Part shown: piece after piece, positions 1-10,712 of the stretch
How positions within the stretch are numbered: position 1 is the stretch's first letter
How the letters are laid out: each line of letters starts with the position of its first letter
NCBI GenBank assembly: GCA_007258455.2
Contig: VDFB02321273.1
Location: 62,001 to 126,000 of the forward strand
DNA from: Sequoia sempervirens
Taxonomy: Eukaryota; Streptophyta; Pinopsida; Cupressales; Cupressaceae
DNA: 64,000 nt
Direction of reading: 5' to 3'
Program-made: the position numbers and the translations under genes
The notes under the pieces: generated by a model
Told to the model about the DNA's origin: nothing
Databases searched by the model: none
What the model saw: the letters and a program-made list of their open reading frames with translations, nothing else

Positions 1-1338
1 GGTTTATTCATAAGGTACTTAATGGCTGAGTGATCTGTGTATACTGTGACTTTGTATCCCATGATATAATGTCAAAATTTCTTAATTGCATGAACTACAA
101 CCAAGAATTCTTTCTCCGTTGTGGTATAATTCATTTCTATTGGAGTCATATTCTTACTAATGAAATATATGGCATATTTTCCCCCATTATCATCTTCTTT
201 CCCTAAAACTATTCCAATGGCATCATTAGATGCGTCAGCATAGATATGGAAGAAAAGGTTCCAATTAGGTCCATGAAGGACAGGAGTAGAGATGAGTTTC
301 TCCTTGATGATTTCAAATGATGACTGACACTCAGGTGTCCAAATGAACTCTACATTCTTCTGAAGAAGGGGGAACATAGAGGCTATGATTTTGCTAAAAA
401 AAATTATGAATCTTTGATAGTATCCAACATTCCCTAAGAAAATTCTAACATCAGTCTGGGTTTTTTGGGTCTCGAGTTGTATTAATTTGATTTTCTCAGG
501 ATCGACCTTAATCCCTTCACCTAAAATATGGTGTCCTAACAATATTCCTTGTTCTACCATTATCAAACATTTCTCGTGGCTTAGGGGAAAATGATGATCC
601 TCACATTGCTTCAACACCTTGTCTAAATTTTAGAGAGCCTCATCAAAGGTTGAACCATATACAGTGAAGTCGTCCATATAAACTTCCACACACTCATTCA
701 CCAACTCAACAAATATAGCTAGGATAGCTCTTTGAAACGTTACAGGAGCATTACATAGCCCAAAAGGAAGAACCTGATATGAAAATGTCCCCCAAGGGTA
801 GGTAAAGGTTGTCTTATCCTGGTCTTCTGCTACTACTTGTATTTGGTTGTAACCACTAAATCCGTCCAAAAATTAAAAAAAATATTTCCTCCCAGCCAAG
901 TTATCCAACACTTGGTCTACAAATGGTAGAGGGAAATAATATCTGCGTGTTGCTTTGTTAAGTTACCTATAGTCTACACACTCTCCACTTTCCATTTTTC
1001 TTTGGGACCACAACAAAAGGGTGTCACCCATTTGCAAACCCTACTTGTAGGAGTTTCTCAATTTTAGTTTTAACAATGTCTTTCAAAGCAGGATTTAGTT
1101 TCCATTGTGGTTGGCCAATAGGTCAAACATCCTCAGTATAGATATGATGATTACACACATTGGGGTGTATTCCTCTCATATCTATATAGTACCAAGTGAA
1201 AGCTTTAGATCTATTCACTAAGGTGTCAAACAATTTGTGTTCTTCCGGCTTAGGCAACCAACTATTAATGTTCAAAAATTTTCCTGGCAGCAACGTAATG
1301 GTTTTAACTCCCGGATAGTTGGATGTGAAAGTATACAT
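1..1338 (-). pseudogene. Element A-left pol: reverse transcriptase and RNase H (broken, partial)
   Basis: The region encodes the reverse transcriptase and the start of RNase H of element A. Between 630 and 869 it shows the RT signatures DGFSGYNQI, PFGLCNAP and YMDDF, so the catalytic YMDD is intact. The next stretch (72-617) carries the thumb/connection region (SHEKC, GILLGHHI) and the RNase H start, with the metal-binding Asp in YADASND and the Glu in TTEKEF. The stretch 1123-1338 is the protease-RT linker. Stops and frame changes separate the blocks: one follows RNase H near 72, one lies near 620, and the N-terminal RT fingers around 870-1120 are out of frame. This is a dead copy. The right-arm counterpart is 60895-62350 and shares the breaks. 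Confidence 0.88.
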
Positions 1339-1477
1339 GGGCCTTATTAGGGTGTTAAGAGGACAACTATGATGTATGGTTTGATGAAGCCTAGTAACAT
1401 CTGCAAAGAAATAGTGTATTTTTTGGAACTAAGTTTGTCAAAGGACAAGGCAATCCCATGAAACTGGCATTATCAAA

Positions 1478-2131
1478 TCATGTGTGATCTATGTTGATTG
1501 GGTGTCCTAGGATCTCTTCTAAATTTTTCATCTCCTCACCACTCGAATCCATAGTAAGAATCTCCACGTTGTTTTCCAATTCATCCTCTAATTCTTCACC
1601 ATGTTGTTTGATGACTACCACGACCAGTGAAGCCAAATTTTCTTGTCTATTGGGACTTTTTGGTTCATCAATCCATACTTTATTGTGTTCGGCAGGCTTG
1701 GCAGGAGGATACAAAAACAAATGTTTGCTATTAGGTCCATGTGAAATGGTCATTCCTCCCTCTCTATAGTCAATTATGGCTACAACAGTAGCCAATCATG
1801 GTCATCCAAGAATTATTGGGTAACTATCTTTAGGTGTGAGGGACTTAATTATTTGAAAATATACTAGATATTCCCATCCATCCACCTTGACAAGAACATT
1901 TCCAATGAAGCCCTTGGTAATAGCTATGGATTGGTTTTCCATCTGCAAGATTATAGTTGTGAGACGTAAATCAATAAGTCCCAACTTTTCCATCACATCG
2001 ACAGTCATTATGTTCATGGTTGCTCCAAGGTCCACCAAAGCATTAGGTATTGCCACCTCATTAACTATTACTGTTATAAGTAGACTACCTAGATCGTCAT
2101 ATTTCATAGCAGTGGTCATCCCAGCCAACAA
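1478..2131 (-). pseudogene. Element A-left aspartic protease region
   Basis: This is the retropepsin part of the polyprotein, which cleaves Gag and Pol. The stretch 1802-2131 holds the protease core. Its active-site motif is DLGA within ALVDLGATMNIM, the DLG variant usual in plant Ty3/gypsy elements, and the flap region has the pattern GWEY. A second stretch (1478-1795) follows in another frame and contains the acidic linker before RT. A stop near 1796 separates the two. The right-arm copy (60112-60762) differs at about 8 of 109 residues in the core, more than is seen in element B. Confidence 0.82.
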
Positions 2132-2215
2132 GTCAACTAGATAACTATTTATGTGGATAGTATTTATTCATTTTGATTTCCTCTCTAGAGTTTTGATACA
2201 CAACTATTTGATCAA

Positions 2216-4024
2216 CTAGTTCAACTCAGGAATCTCCTTGATCGCTTGTAGCAAAGGGACTTTAATCCGCAACTTTATAATTTCTTGTATCAATGTAGTT
2301 TTGGTAGATGTGGTCATTTTCAGAGTATCTTTCACAGTGATTGGTTTCAAATGCTCTAGATACGGTGCTTTTATTTTTTCTTTAGGAGTGGAATCCTTTA
2401 AAATTTTAGTTGGAGACTGACCCCCCTCCTCCTGAGGTAGGTCAAAAGCTCCAGCTAGAGATGGCGGGTTGGGCTTGTTTTGAGTAGCTTTTGGGGCTTG
2501 TTCTATGAATGTGGGAATTGTTGTAGTTGTCTTAGCAGAATTCTTAATAGGTTCATCCATAATTTCTTCAATAGTCAGTTGCGAAAGTGTTTTTCCAGAC
2601 CTCAATTGCAGGTTTCCATAGTGTATCATGTTAAGTGCAGTGATATTGTCCTGTTCAATGGAATACATTGGAGTATTTGGGCAATTGTTCTTGGGGTTCA
2701 GAATAGGTTGCACCGAAAGTGGTGGTTGGTTAACTTGTTCCTTTTGTTGAGTACTTTGGGGAGGTGGTAAGAGATTCTATTGTTGAGTAGGAATCCTTCT
2801 GGGACCAGTATAAAGCTGATGTTGAGGTTGATTCCATTGAGGAATGGGATTCTGAGGGTACCACTGCTGTTGAGGCTAGTTAGGACACTAAGGATTGCCC
2901 CAAGATTGATTTTCCCATTCAGGTGGTCCCCAAGGATAAGTTCCCCAATTAGGTGGTACTGGAGGTGGTGCTTGAGGCCAGGGTGTTTCCCATTGATTAT
3001 TGTTCTAGTTGGGTTGAGGCCTCCAGTTAGGGTTTGAATTTTGGCCATAGGAAAAATTCCCTCCAGTTCTTTGATTTACAACGTTGACTTCTTCCTCAAC
3101 TAGGGGTGTTCTTTTCTTGGAATTCTTGATGGCGTTCAAAAGCTCACACTGATTAGTGGGGTGACTCTTGTCACAAACTTGACAAACATCAATTTTGTCA
3201 ACTTTTTCTAAAGGGCACTCCCTTAGCAAATGTTTATTTCGGCACCTGGGGCAATAAATGGAAAAAGTCTCAGGATTTCGTGTTTTAGCCTATGTGTCGT
3301 CTAACGTGGTGTTGAGATGAACAAGAATGTCAATCTTGAAGTTGGCTAGCTCTTCACGTAGTTTTCCTATTTCATTGGAACCTTTAAAGAGGGTGGACTT
3401 CCAAATACCTTCTCGAGTACGAGAGAAATTCTAACACAATTTAGTAATATCGTCAAGCCCCAGTTGGGACACATCTCCTTTTCCCATTAAATCCAAGCTC
3501 CCTCGAGCTTTGTCGTCGAGACCTTTAAGGAATAGGGTGTTCATAATATCAACACTTATGACTTCTCCACCACATCATTTAGATAAGAAGATAAACCTAT
3601 CTAGGTAATCCTCTAGACTTTCATCCTCATTTTGCCTGATTTTGAATAGTTCTTCTTTCCTATTACTGATCCTATAGTAACTTTTATATTTCTCCAAAAA
3701 TGCAGAGTCCATTTCATCCCAGGACGTTATCGACTGAGAAGCTAATCCCATAAACCAGCGCATGGCTGAGTCTTTCAGAGTGGAGGAAAAAAGCTTTTAT
3801 TTTTTATTATCACTCTTGTAGCCATATGTTTGACATAAGACTTTAAACTCAAATAGAAACTGGTCAGGGTCCTCAGTAGACAAACCTCAAAAGGTTCGAA
3901 AGAAGGCTGGTGAGGTATTTTTCATCGTCGTATCATCATCTGCATCAATAGCAATAGGATAGGTGAATGTGCATGGTAGTGGAGGGTTACTGTTGTTGTT
4001 GGCGGAATTTCTACGGTCACCCAT
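2216..4024 (-). pseudogene. Element A-left gag (broken)
   Basis: This is the capsid/nucleocapsid gene. The chosen start is the ATG at 4024 (MGDRRNSA...), about 335 bases downstream of the primer site. The retrotransposon Gag core (3575-3763) reads RWFMGLASQSITSWDEM and has the typical FLEKYKSYY block. The nucleocapsid at 3005-3229 has two zinc knuckles of the CX2CX3HX4C type (CPRCRNKHLLREC and CQVCDKSHPTNQC). A Pro/Gln/Trp-rich stretch (2700-3050) and a spacer (2216-2713) lead to the protease. In-frame stops lie near 3889, 3575, 3433, 3292 and 3004. The right-arm counterpart is 58219-60027. Confidence 0.85.
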
Positions 4025-4359
4025 GATGTTGAAGGGAATGTGGTCCCCTTCAAGGATTCACTCAGTTGGGTGAGGCTCTGGATTTTGTAAAGGAATATGC
4101 TCCTCTACAACTATGTGTTCTCTTTCGGGGGTATGTGGGAAGGTCTCAAGTTGACCTTGCTCAGTCAATTCCTCAGTAAGTTCTTGATTTGAGTTTCCTT
4201 CCTCCCTACTTGTGGTTGGTATGTTGATTGGGGGGGTTTTTGGTATGAAACTCCTGTGGGGACCTCATTTCCTAACCATGTAGAAAAATAAGCCAAAGGA
4301 CTATTTTTGTTCCTAAAAGAGGTATTCAAGGTATCTCCTACTAATACTAGAAAAATAAG

Positions 4360-4377
4360 TCCCCGACAACGACGCCA
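4360..4377 (-). promoter_or_regulatory. Primer-binding site of A-left (tRNA-Asp type)
   Basis: The minus-strand sequence TGGCGTCGTTGTCGGGGA matches 16 of 18 bases complementary to the 3' end of plant tRNA-Asp(GTC). It lies 5 bases inside the LTR end. This primer is typical of Athila-group elements. Confidence 0.85.
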
Positions 4378-4382
4378 ACAAG

Positions 4383-5616
4383 TGATAGACTGGTGTTAGG
4401 TCCTAACACTTTAGTTGATAAACACATTAATATATTGATCGGGTAGTGTCCAAAGGCTATATGTAATAGAAGACATCTTGACTATCTCTCTCGGGTTTCC
4501 TAGATGTTGGACAACTGAAATAAAACTCTAAACTAAGAAGCCACTAAACTTAGAAAGCAAAAAACTATGAATCTGAAAAGCATAAAAACTAAACTAGAAA
4601 GTATGGAAATGATTAAACTAAGAAATGTATAATTTGTTGAAGAGGTAAAGCTTGTAAAGAAATTAGGAAGCATTGATCTAATCAAAAGATAACAATCTAA
4701 ATTAACTAGCAAAAAATGATTTAAAAATATGAAACAACTAAAAGAAGGTGCTCCAGAACTTCATACACTGAACTCAAAGACTACAGACTCAACTACAACC
4801 TGCAGGATTAGTCTTAACATAATTACACACATGAAAATATACTTCAATTCCAATTGTTATCTACTAAATGAAAGTACAAAATTAAAAGTAAAATACTTAT
4901 CTATCTAATATACAACCCCTTGAGTGGCCAACTCTTGAGTGCTCCTATGGAGCTAGCTCAAATCATATACACTGGTAACTCCAAATTACTTCATTCAAAG
5001 AATGCCTTTCACATTATTTAGTAATTCCAAAAATGGCAGGAAAACTCATTTTATTCATATGAAAAGTGTAACTTAGAAAACATAGTGACAACATAACGGT
5101 ATTCTTCTATATATTATCATTTTCAACAGTTACATATTTATATGAGAGCAGCTAGCAAAATCCTTTCAGTTGGTAAAGTCTTCAACTGATTGTCAACAAC
5201 TAACATACTTTAAAACCCATGACATGAAATATTAAAGAGGCTCGACACAAGCCAGAAAAGCCTTTGAAATTGAAAATAACAGAACTACAAAAACTCGGTC
5301 CATCATGTATGCTCCTAAAGTTCTGACACCCATTCACTTGTCTTCAATGATGTTGAAGTCTGCGTTAAAATCTCTTTGACTGGGATGGTAACCGATTGTG
5401 GAAGTTGACATGTGGAATGCTGAAAAACCAAACCACTAAGTCAACACAAATTAGCTTATTTCGACTAATTTCAAGAAATAAAGATTATACACTTATTCAC
5501 AAAAAGAAAGCAATTACTTATCCTAAAGACAATTAATTGGCAGGGTAAGGTTGGATGAAAGGTGTAAGGTTAAGTATTTAGTCCATTATATTGATGAGGT
5601 TATTTTTACTTCATCA
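4383..5616 (-). repeat. 5' LTR of element A, left copy (1234 bp)
   Basis: The LTR runs on the minus strand from TGATGAAG to CTATCA, giving TG...CA ends and short inverted termini. It is followed by a 5-base spacer and the primer site. The right-arm copy is about 193 bp longer because of a tandem duplication. No coding sequence is present. Confidence 0.85.
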
Positions 5617-6080
5617 CAAAGTACGTGATGGGAAAGGTGAAAGTTATTGCATGGTACATATGATGCAAAAAAAGTGATTTAATTGCTAGATGTGTGATGG
5701 AAAAGTGAAGTTGCGTGTAATGAAAGTGAATGATGGATGCTACCAGCACGGTTGGAAGGATGGATGTGTAGTGCTATCGGTCAATAAATGAAATAGGTCC
5801 CTTTTGAATGTTGTTCCTTGGGGCATGTTGTTGCAGGTCCCTTAAGCATTGATGTTATTCATAAAATGAATACTTTCGAGTGTCACCTGTGCATGCGTGT
5901 GCACGTGATTTATGTGTTGAAGATTATGCCTATGAAATAGTAAGAGGCAAGCTATGTAGCTCGTCTGCTGATATTTCTGATGAACTGCTTGTGATCATTG
6001 ATGAATTTTGTATTTTTTGTTCAATTTGATGTTGTCAAGATAGTCAGAAATCATCCTTCTATATTGGCCTCTTATAAAGT
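5617..6080 (-). pseudogene. Element C-left: integrase tail and 3' non-coding end
   Basis: On the minus strand the first 20-odd codons continue the C-terminus of element C integrase: an LYK block from the duplicated target site, a stop, then KDDF. This matches the QKDDF tail of elements B and D. After a few more stops there is non-coding sequence with the recurrent GGACCT...GTAGC pattern found downstream of pol in B and D. The piece is bounded by solo LTR S1 on one side and the element A LTR on the other. It is entirely absent from the right arm. Confidence 0.8.
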
Positions 6081-6630
6081 TGTAGAGAAGGGGGATTCAC
6101 TACTCATGAGTTCTCTTCATTCAAAGAGCCTCACGGGGCGAACTACCCTAAAATACCTCAAGGAACAACACGAGAGTTCTAGAATCAGAAAGAGTAGATC
6201 ATAAAGGTTTTATGGATAAACTGACAAGCTCTCGTCCAAAGGACGACAACGCGACGCGCTAGTGTCCCAGAGACATGCTAACATCTTGTACGGACTAGAG
6301 AGCAAGAATATTCCAGAAAACAACAAAGTGACTACTAAAAATCTAATTACTAAGAACTTCTAGAGTACAAAAAAATAATAGAATATGATAGAACTGAAAT
6401 AAAGTAAAGTAAATGATTGAGATAAAGAGAAGAAGAGATAGAAAGTTCTCACAACAACCCAAGTAATGAAGCCTCTAGCTAGTAGATATCTTCGATACCT
6501 GCATGTGTAAGATTTGGAGAAGTTGTTGAGGCTGTATAGGGGTTTGCCTCAGTCAAACCCCCATTTTGGTGTTCCCACCTCCACGAACAGCCAGATAAAA
6601 GAGAGAGTGTAACCGAAATGGACAAAGCGT

Positions 6631-6777
6631 GTGGTGAAAGAAAAACCCGCTTCAGGAGTAGAACCCACACCACCAAGTATGAGTGATAAAAGCAATCCCC
6701 GCTTGAGGAGGAGAACCCGTATCACAAAATGTTAGTGATAAAAGCAATCCCTGCTCGAGGAGGAAAACCTGTATCAT
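6631..6777. repeat. Three 52-bp tandem units, each a 43-nt stem-loop
   Basis: Units begin at 6631, 6683 and 6735, exactly 52 bases apart. Each starts and ends with a 6-base inverted pair 43 bases end to end: GTGGTG/CACCAC, GTGATA/TATCAC and GTGATA/TATCAT. Units 1 and 2 differ by two compensating base-pair changes. The loops share CCCGCTT-AGGAG-AACC. The units lie inside solo LTR S1 and are missing from the right arm. Confidence 0.8.
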
Positions 6778-7173
6778 GAATTAAGGATGAATATGATAGA
6801 GGATATGGAATCCAAGGATGCTCACAAGCATGAGATAAGGGAGATGAAACTACAAGGATTAAGGAATCCAAAGAGGGAGACAAAGAGAGCTGCAAGAGCC
6901 AAGAGTGGTGCAAAGAGTGTTGTAAGAGCTTGAGAGTGTTGTTGTAACAAGTTGTATGGATTTGTGCAAGCAAGATAGCAAGAGCAAGAGAGGAGGAAAA
7001 GGTAAGAGCCAAAGTTGGAGAGAATCTAAAAGTAGAAGAAGCTCGACCAAATGAGTTGAGAAGATGACTTTTAAGGAGGGAAAATAAGCTTCCTGAGTCG
7101 TTACCACCAACAAAAGGAGGTGACAAGTGACAAACATGCATGAAAATGGTTGTTTGAACATTGAAATGTCACA

Positions 7174-7219
7174 GGACACTAGCGTGGCACATAGACGTCT
7201 ACGCGGCGCACTAGTGTCC
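7174..7219. repeat. 46-bp CpG-rich near-palindrome in solo LTR S1
   Basis: The outer 9 bases (GGACACTAG / CTAGTGTCC) and the central 8 (AGACGTCT) are perfectly palindromic. The ten-base stretches between them pair at about half of positions, and most mismatches are transitions. The right-arm copy is 56225-56270. A related half-site (CGCGCTAGTGTCC, near 6256-6268) lies about 950 bases away in the same LTR. Confidence 0.75.
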
Positions 7220-7444
7220 AAACACATTACGCTATAAAATAATGAGAATGAGAAAAGTGCAAGTTTTAACGCAAAGCTGACAAGCTAGGGTAGCTACTGA
7301 AAAGGGGGTGTTGAGCATCCTAAGAAGGGAAAAAGGTTGATGCAGGGACTAAAATGAGCCTACACAAATATTAGGGGAGTGGAAACTAAAGCGGATGCAA
7401 GAATGTATGTGAAATTGCAAGGGGTAGAATTTTACGACAGTACA

Positions 7445-7572
7445 AAAGTTTCAATTGATGGCCATTAACTAAGAATGAAAACCTTAGATCATCAATAGTA
7501 TGCAACTAAACTACTCCATTTGGGAAAACTATTTGTATTTCATATGGCCCAAGCCATTTGGATTGTAGATTG
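7445..7572 (-). pseudogene. Element C-left: integrase C-terminal fragment
   Basis: The minus strand encodes the GPY/F-like module of Ty3/gypsy integrase: SKWLGPYEI, then FPNGV and HTIDDLRFSFLVNGH. It is cut upstream by element B and downstream by S1. Its upstream partner ends at 19654 and its downstream partner starts at 6080. The right-arm copy is 55872-55999. Confidence 0.88.
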
Positions 7573-8990
7573 TGATAGGTCCAGATAATAACTCATTTTT
7601 TGTTGTTTTCATACATATTTTGAGACATTTTTATATATACTTTCTAGACAATGCTCCTACATTAGACTATCCTTTCATATCTATTATGCAGATTTGAACC
7701 TAAAATATAAAGATGGAAATATGGTTATAATATACTAGTATTGTATGGTTTATATGAAGATATGTATGAAATATTGATGGAATGCTATTTTTTTATTGTG
7801 ATAGTTAGTCTTGTGTATATACTTTGTGGAAATAACCTTTTTGCAGCCAAAGAGGAACTATGGCATGTAGTACTTGTGGGATGAACCCGCAACAAAAGGA
7901 GACTGGGACAAAAAAACATAGGAGTTCTAGATTAAGTTGATTGTTATGATTATTGATTAAAGGCACTTGATGAAGGTTGAACGTGCATTATTATAACCAG
8001 TTAATAAGCGTTGAAGAAGAGGACTCCTTTATTGATAGGATTTTGACAAATGTTTGTATATTTACATGCAATTTTGTTTTAACAGAGTTTTAGTCCTATT
8101 AGGATTCTTTTTCCTTTACAATTATAGGTTGAATAAACCAGTCTTAACTCCATGCTCTAATATCTGGGAGTGGATTTAATGATTTCAGTTAGTTGTTGCT
8201 TTAAATAAGATTCCCTCAAGCTTGTATATAGTTGTTGGTTGAATCCATAGATAAGTTACTTGGTTTTTCAGTTTTATGTTACCAGTTATTTTCAGTTTCA
8301 AGACATGAAAAAAATATTCAAAATGATTGAGTATAATTTGTGGAAATATCTTGTGTAATCTTCATGATATGCAATGAATGGAGTTAATTTTATTAGATGA
8401 CTAGAATCTGATAGTTAGATTTGGGTTCAGTTAAAGTGAGAATAGCCACTTGAGCAAGCCAATCAAGGTATTGTTCGTCACTTCATTTTAGTTGTTCATT
8501 TATGTTTAATAGTTGTTTTTCATTTACCATTACTTCATGAACTATATGCAAGTTAACTAGAATCTCATATCTTTCTTATTGTTAATGAATGCTTATGAAT
8601 ATGCATACAATGGTTAACTAGTAGTACTCCAAAGGTTAAGTTAGTTGAGTCAGTAGTTTTTATCAATTTTGAGTTGACATAGTACTATTTTATTAGCAAC
8701 AATTCAGTTACAGTCTAAGTTGTAGGTACCCGTAGCAACATGTTCTAGTTTATGTCTTTAATATTTTATAATTCTCTAAATTTTCAGCAACTAGAATAAA
8801 TTGAATAGGGTAGCTTAAGTAGTTTTTAGTCTCTGAAGGCATATATAATGTTGCACCATCACAAGCTTACAAACCTTGGGTTGACAATTTAATGTAGTCT
8901 TAAGCAATGTTGAGTGAATTTTTCAATCACATAAACCTTTGAATTGTGTAGGTTATACCAAGTTTACAATACGTTAGTTTAGACTCTACA
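7573..8990 (+). repeat. 5' LTR of element B, left copy
   Basis: The LTR starts TGATAGG, as does the 3' LTR at 18225, and probably ends at CTCTACA, 4 bases before the primer site. The 3' LTR stops about 35 bases earlier (after GTGTAGGTTATA), so either the 3' copy is trimmed or the leader is unusually long. No coding sequence is present. Confidence 0.8.
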
Positions 8991-8994
8991 TTTT

Positions 8995-9012
8995 TGGCAC
9001 TATTGTCGGGGA
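8995..9012 (+). promoter_or_regulatory. Primer-binding site of B-left (decayed tRNA-Asp type)
   Basis: TGGCACTATTGTCGGGGA matches 14 of 18 bases of the tRNA-Asp complement. All four differences are C-to-T or G-to-A transitions, as expected from cytosine methylation decay. The leader 9013-9317 holds no recognisable feature. Confidence 0.8.
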
Positions 9013-9317
9013 TGGTGCTATCTTCATAGACTTGTTTTAATAGCTTTCATAGTTAACTTTTGTTTCCAGCATTAGGACTGTTAGACTTAATATTTTTCCA
9101 ACACTAGAGATACACTTTGTGCAGGACCGCTACATTATAAAGCCATATTTCATGTATGCAAAGATAGAGAGATCCCTTGGGTAGATTCCTTCCCTCTACA
9201 TGCCAAGAACCTATACCAGAAATTGGTGAATCCAGTACTTAGAGTGAGGGTAACACTAAAGAATAAATTTTCTTACCACCAACATCTAGCACACATATAG
9301 AAGGGACATACCACACC

Positions 9318-10700
9318 ATGGGAGATGTAGTGGATGATGATCTTGAACATGCCACCTTTGAGTTCCAAATCACTAACCAGGAAAGGGCTATAGTGTTGAA
9401 GAACATCCCTCCTTTAGCCTTACCGGTCTTTTATGGGTTAATGAATGAGGACCCAAATACATTTCTATTTAAATTTGATATCCTATGCAGAAGTTATGAC
9501 TATACTTCTAATTCCTATAGGATCAAACTCTTCCTTGCAACTCTAAAGGATGCAGCCCTAAGATGGTTCATGGGATTAGGTAGGGATGTTGTTCCTGATT
9601 GGGACACTATGAAGACATTGTTCTTAGAAAAGTATCAAGACTATTATGGAGGACTTGAAAGAAGGAAAGATGACATTTTCATAATGTCACAAAAGGAGGA
9701 TGAACCACTAGAAGATTATGTGAAGAGATTTCAATTTTATTTGAAGAAAATCCCACAGAACAAGTTGTTAGAGGAGTCCCTCAAGTTATTCTTTTTGAGG
9801 GGAGTCAATGATGATTGCATGGATGCCTTGAACCTCATTGGGCAAGGATATATTTTACAATTACTATTTCAAGAAATTTGTAAGGTCAGCAGGAATTATT
9901 CTAGGACCTTAACTAAAAGGCCAAAAGGAGATAGGACATCCACTATTGGTAAATCATCTACAGGAGTTTCAAAGATAGAGTTATGCAACTTGTTGTCCAA
10001 CATGAAGGAGGAAAATATTAGCCAATTTGTAACTCAATTGGATACTATCCATATCAAGAAGAAGCAGGAGGAAGTTGAGGCTATTCTCACTGAATACTGT
10101 CCAAGCTGTAGGCAAAGAAAATCAAATTGCAAATGCAAAAGAGTGGCTAGTATCCAGCAAGATAAAGTTGAGAAACCTAACTTTTAGCCAATTGAAGGAG
10201 ATGATGGAAAAATATTTTATATAGCACAAAGGAGGCCATGGAAATAAATACAAGGTATGCCAAAAGACCTCCTCATCTTTAATTCATTCTTTCCTATTGG
10301 GAATCAAAACTTTTCTTCTTGGAACTCTCAACCCTAGCCAACAAATCAAAACTAGTGGCAGAACCCTCAACAATTGCCACAAGCCCAACCAAATTGGAAC
10401 CAACAACCAAACCCTTGGAAACAACAAATTTTTTAGGGTTCCAATTACAATCCACAATGGCCAACACAACAGAATCAATGGAAACCTCAGTGGAAAAAAG
10501 GCCAACAATGGTAGCAACAAAATATGAACTATCAGCAGCCTATGCTCCCTCCTCCACCACAACAAAAAGCCTTAATGCCTCCATCAAATAATACACCCTA
10601 ACCACCAAAGCAAACATAAGTAGCTACCCAAATTGCACCTAACCCTAACACTAAGCCTGTTCAACAGGCTTATACTAATGAAACTATGTAATACCCCACA
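9318..10700 (+). pseudogene. Element B-left gag (broken)
   Basis: This gene encodes the structural Gag protein. The start ATG at 9318 (MGDVVDDD) opens a 289-codon stretch. The Gag core contains LPVFYGLMNEDPNTFLFKF, RWFMGLG, FLEKYQDYY and EDYVKRFQFYLKK, closely paralleling element A gag. In place of a zinc knuckle it has CPSCRQRKSNCKC (CX2CX6CXC, no His). It stops at TAG 10185-10187, and a TAA follows about 60 bases on. The right-arm copy has CAG and CAA at these two sites and remains open for 339 codons. Downstream is a Gln/Asn-rich stretch (10284-10700) with further stops, leading to protease. Confidence 0.85.
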
Positions 10701-10712
10701 TATGGGGTAGAG

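Larger units (their letters stand above)
1..5616 (-). mobile_element. Element A, left copy (Ty3/gypsy, Athila/Tat-like), cut by window edge
   Basis: This is an LTR retrotransposon on the minus strand. The order is 5' LTR 4383-5616, tRNA-Asp-type primer site, gag, protease, then RT and the start of RNase H running off the left edge. Integrase and the 3' LTR are outside the window. The element sits in the 3' non-coding end of element C. The base run CAAAG just outside the LTR (5617-5621) is the candidate target site, but its partner copy is not visible. The element is inactive: gag alone carries several in-frame stops. Confidence 0.9.
6081..7444 (-). mobile_element. Solo LTR S1 (1364 bp) with perfect target-site duplication
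   Basis: The termini are TGTA...TACA on either strand. The flanks are identical 5-bp duplications AAAGT (6076-6080 and 7445-7449). Removing the insert and one duplication restores an uninterrupted integrase C-terminal reading between the two C fragments, which confirms the ends. No internal coding region is present, so this is most likely a solo LTR. Orientation is inferred as minus from a TATTTTATAG-like box near 7240 and the downstream hairpin-rich region. It carries a 46-bp near-palindrome (7174-7219) and three tandem hairpins (6631-6777). The open frames in it are Leu/Ser-rich and not credible genes. Confidence 0.88.

Noticed and set aside
5998..6204. 68-codon plus-strand frame as a host gene exon
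   Set aside because: It straddles the junction between the C integrase tail (opposite strand) and S1.
6479..7227. Overlapping Leu/Ser-rich minus-strand frames of 65-139 codons
   Set aside because: They lie wholly inside solo LTR S1, have biased composition from T-rich sequence and show no domain.
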